Under the pieces are notes generated by a model that was not told the DNA's origin, searched no databases, and saw nothing but the letters and a program-made list of their open reading frames with translations. Positions 61,747 through 64,000 of a stretch of 64,000 nt of DNA are shown here, in pieces (the first letter of the stretch is position 1; every line of letters begins with the position of its first letter). Origin of the DNA: Megasphaera_A sueciensis (GTDB lineage: Bacteria > Bacillota > Negativicutes > Veillonellales > Megasphaeraceae); NCBI RefSeq assembly GCF_050219315.1, contig NZ_CP116939.1:2046001-2110000 (forward strand). Direction: 5' to 3'. Position numbers and translations under genes: made by a program.

Positions 61747-63369
61747 CTAGTCGATAGACAAGATTTTTTCCCGCAACGGCAAAATGGATGCTGGTGATAC
61801 ACTAAGTTCGTCTATGCCCATATTGATGAACTCTTCCGCCAGGGTTTTGTCTGCACCCAATTCGCCGCAGATACCGCACCAAATACCATTGTTGTGTGCG
61901 TTTTCCGCAGTATAGGCAATGAGCTTTAAAATAGCGGGATGATGTGCGTCAAAAAAATGGTCCAGCGACGTGTTCTGTCGGTCGATGGCAAGCGTATACT
62001 GTGTAAGATCATTGGAGCCGATGCTGAAGAAATCAACGAATTTAGCAAGATCATCGCTGATAATGGCAGCTGCCGGGGTTTCGATCATGATGCCGATCTT
62101 GATATTCTTGTCAAAATCGATTTTTTGAGTCGTGAGTTCTGCTTTCACTTCTTCAACGATCATTTTTGCATCACGTACTTCTTGAACGGACGTGATCATG
62201 GGGAACATGACTAACGCCGTGCCAAAGGCACTGGCACGCAGAATGGCGCGTAGTTGTGTTTTGAAGATTTCCGGACGTGTCAAACAAATGCGGATCGCCC
62301 TGTAACCCAATGCCGGATTTTCCTCGGCAGGAAGATTGAAATATCCTACTTTCTTATCGGCACCGATATCCAGCGTGCGGATTACCACTTCTTTTCCGCC
62401 CATATTTTCCAGGACGGTCTTGTAGGCTGTGAACTGTTCTTCTTCACTGGGGAACGTATCCCGTCCCAAGTAGAGAAATTCACTGCGGAACAGGCCGATG
62501 CCGCCCGCGTCGTTGTCCAATACGGCCGACAAATCAGCCGGCTGTCCGATATTCGCGTAGAGTTTGATCTTACGGCCGGATTTGGTTGCATTGGGTTTAC
62601 CTTTCAGTTTTGCCAACAGGGATTTCTGCTTTTGGTCCTGGTTCATCTTTGCTGTCATTGCTTCCAACGTTGCCACGTCGGGATCAATATAGATTTTTCC
62701 ATCAAAACCGTCTACAATGACGGTTTGTTTTTCATGCAGATGAGCAAGTAATGTATCTCCTGCTCCCACGATAGCAGGGATACCCATGGTACGTGCCAAA
62801 ATAGCCGTGTGTGAATTGGTAGAACCGGATTCGGTGATAAAAGCCAGAATATTATTTTTATCCAAGGACAGTGTTTCACTGGGAGCCAAATCATCGGCAG
62901 CTACGATGGAAGGTGCAGTCAGCGTTACCATGTTGTTACTGCCTGTAAGCGCGTTCAGCACTTTGCCGGAGATATCCCGGATATCGGCGGCGCGCTCTTG
63001 CATATAGGTGTCTTCCATGGCTGCGAACATTTCGGCAAAGCTGTCGGCAGCAGCGTTGACTGCATATTCTGCATTTATTTTCTGTGTGCGGATTGTATTT
63101 TCAACGGTTTCAATATAGTCCGGGTCGTCCAGCATCATCTGGTGCACATCAAAAATTTCGGCCGTCTTTTCATCTACTTCCGTCAAGGCTTTTTCATATA
63201 AGGATTTGATCTCATTCTGCGCAGCAAGACGAGCGGTATGGAATCTTGCTACCTCAGTTTCTGTATCGTCGACCAGCTGATCAGCTACCTTATGGATTGT
63301 GCGCTTGTAAAGTACCACTGGTCCGATGGTGATACCGTTAAAGACGCTTTTTCCTTCTAATGTTAACAT
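61747..63369 (-). CDS. ptsI: PTS enzyme I (phosphoenolpyruvate-protein phosphotransferase)
   Basis: General PTS component that passes phosphate from PEP to HPr, 540 residues, cytoplasmic. The phosphorylated His lies in GSTNSHTAILART, and the PEP-binding domain has GIGLFRSEFLYLGRD. The C-terminal active-site Cys is in GIWCGICGELGAD. The ATG at 63369 has AGGAGGAAA upstream; the longer frame (to 63423) begins before that site. No ptsH is seen; the EIIA-containing gene lies upstream on the same strand. GC-rich codon use compared with surroundings. Confidence 0.95.
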   Translation of the reverse strand: MLTLEGKSVFNGITIGPVVLYKRTIHKVADQLVDDTETEVARFHTARLAAQNEIKSLYEKALTEVDEKTAEIFDVHQMMLDDPDYIETVENTIRTQKINAEYAVNAAADSFAEMFAAMEDTYMQERAADIRDISGKVLNALTGSNNMVTLTAPSIVAADDLAPSETLSLDKNNILAFITESGSTNSHTAILARTMGIPAIVGAGDTLLAHLHEKQTVIVDGFDGKIYIDPDVATLEAMTAKMNQDQKQKSLLAKLKGKPNATKSGRKIKLYANIGQPADLSAVLDNDAGGIGLFRSEFLYLGRDTFPSEEEQFTAYKTVLENMGGKEVVIRTLDIGADKKVGYFNLPAEENPALGYRAIRICLTRPEIFKTQLRAILRASAFGTALVMFPMITSVQEVRDAKMIVEEVKAELTTQKIDFDKNIKIGIMIETPAAAIISDDLAKFVDFFSIGSNDLTQYTLAIDRQNTSLDHFFDAHHPAILKLIAYTAENAHNNGIWCGICGELGADKTLAEEFINMGIDELSVSPASILPLREKILSID

Positions 63370-63480
63370 TATTTTTCCTCCTGTCGAAACTATATTTTTG
63401 TTTGTGTAACGAATACAAGACATCTATATTATTAAAGTTTTATAGATATTTTATAACAGAATTGCATTTTAATAAATACT

Positions 63481-64000
63481 TTATATTTGCTGCAATAAAT
63501 TCATCTCATTTGTCGCAAGAATATCAGATAGATCGTCCGGTGTTTTGGCTTGATCTAACTGAATAAGAAAACCGTTCATTTTTAATAGATTAGCCATATT
63601 TAAGAATGCTTTGAGGTGTTTTTCCTGGTCAATAGTCGAAAGAACACAGACATAACGAACGGGATCCAGAAGAGGCGAATGAAATTCCACAGGCGTTTTC
63701 AGGCGTATAAGACTCATGCCGACGCCCAGACTACCTGCATCAATGGAGGCATGAGGAAGGGCGAACCCATGTGCAATAACAATGTAAGGACCATAGTCGA
63801 GAACGTTTTTTATCATAGCATCAATGTAGGAATTTGTAATGATATGATGGCGGAGCAGCGGTTGAGCCGCTTTTTGTATAGCATCCTGCCAATCTTTTGC
63901 TTGCACATCCAGCTCTATGAATGGCGGTTGCAGAAGTTCAGCTAAGCCGGGTTCTTTTGCTCGCGTAGTATTCTCAAAATAATTTTTTACCGTTTGCTGT
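63481..64000 (-). CDS. PTS EIIA (fructose/mannitol type) domain protein, N-terminus outside window
   Basis: The frame is open to the right window edge, so the GTG at 63906 is probably internal. A complete EIIA type-2 domain is visible. YIVIAHGFALPHASIDAG contains the phosphorylated His, preceded by YIDAMIKNVLDYGP. The residues before it (LLQPPFIELDVQAKDWQDAI) are a typical EIIA start. The 15 or so residues upstream suggest fusion to another domain, for example a PRD-containing BglG/MtlR-type regulator, or simply an N-terminal extension. It lies about 110 nt before ptsI on the same strand, and co-transcription is likely. Confidence 0.82.
   Translation of the reverse strand, partial: QQTVKNYFENTTRAKEPGLAELLQPPFIELDVQAKDWQDAIQKAAQPLLRHHIITNSYIDAMIKNVLDYGPYIVIAHGFALPHASIDAGSLGVGMSLIRLKTPVEFHSPLLDPVRYVCVLSTIDQEKHLKAFLNMANLLKMNGFLIQLDQAKTPDDLSDILATNEMNLLQQI

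Noticed and set aside
1..64000. CRISPR array, rRNA operon or prophage
   Set aside because: No regular direct repeats with spacers, no rRNA sequence, and no phage structural or integrase genes were seen.

Overview
The window looks like part of the chromosome of an anaerobic, diderm Firmicute of the class Negativicutes, most probably Megasphaera or a close relative. Three things point there. The butyryl-CoA dehydrogenase and EtfBA proteins match, from memory, the well-known Megasphaera elsdenii proteins along their whole length. Fermentation genes are prominent: [FeFe]-hydrogenase, pyruvate:ferredoxin oxidoreductase and propionate-type CoA-transferases. Finally, a low-GC Firmicute gene order is combined with a heptose gene (gmhA) of a diderm envelope. 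This is an inference from reading the sequence; no database was searched.

Layout. 0-6.5 kb: end of a [FeFe]-hydrogenase, then parA-parB, a DUF4446 protein and an M23 peptidase. Next comes a cation-efflux gene behind a palindromic promoter, a candidate NiCo (czcD) riboswitch and a terminator, then a YgjP-like metallopeptidase and a DEDDh exonuclease. 6.5-7.8 kb: wreck of an IS256-type transposase. 7.8-10.6 kb: a membrane sulfatase/phosphoglycerol-transferase-like protein and a pyridoxal-kinase-like protein. 10.7-19.3 kb: the conserved Firmicute housekeeping operon (Orn/Lys/Arg decarboxylase-like, tmk, holB, ricT, yabB-type methyltransferase, rsmI, metG, tatD). 19.3-30 kb: a LysR / NifU-like / GGGtGRT operon of unknown function, an NlpC/P60 hydrolase, a second LysR with an unknown partner, dinB, an intergenic DnaA-box cluster, a third LysR with an MFS transporter, and tRNA-Arg. 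30-39 kb: GltD-like oxidoreductase, carbonic anhydrase, gmhA, LUD protein, TPR lipoprotein, PFOR and a second DEDDh exonuclease. 39-42.7 kb: an IS110-type remnant, an SbmA/YddA-like ABC exporter and an AEC permease.

42.8-60.7 kb is the most interesting part: a short-chain-acid/CoA metabolism locus of three operons. They are (i) an AtoE-type fatty-acid transporter + 3-hydroxyacyl-CoA dehydrogenase, (ii) CoA-transferase 1 + a second GltD-like protein + 4-hydroxybutyrate dehydrogenase, and (iii) CoA-transferase 2 + GntP permease + bcd-etfB-etfA. All three have the same 26-nt element exactly 13 nt upstream of a TACAAT -10 box, which looks like one activator-dependent regulon. Two closely related 489-residue HTH proteins of a family I do not recognise sit convergently at the 3' ends of operons ii and iii. 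They are the natural candidates for the regulators.

60.7-64 kb: tRNA-Ala, the 3' end of a group II intron, ptsI, and the C-terminal part of a PTS EIIA-containing protein cut by the window edge. Almost all genes up to 49 kb are on the + strand and no strand switch is seen, so replication probably crosses the window from left to right. Several gene starts below differ from the longest open frame because the ribosome binding site lies inside that frame.
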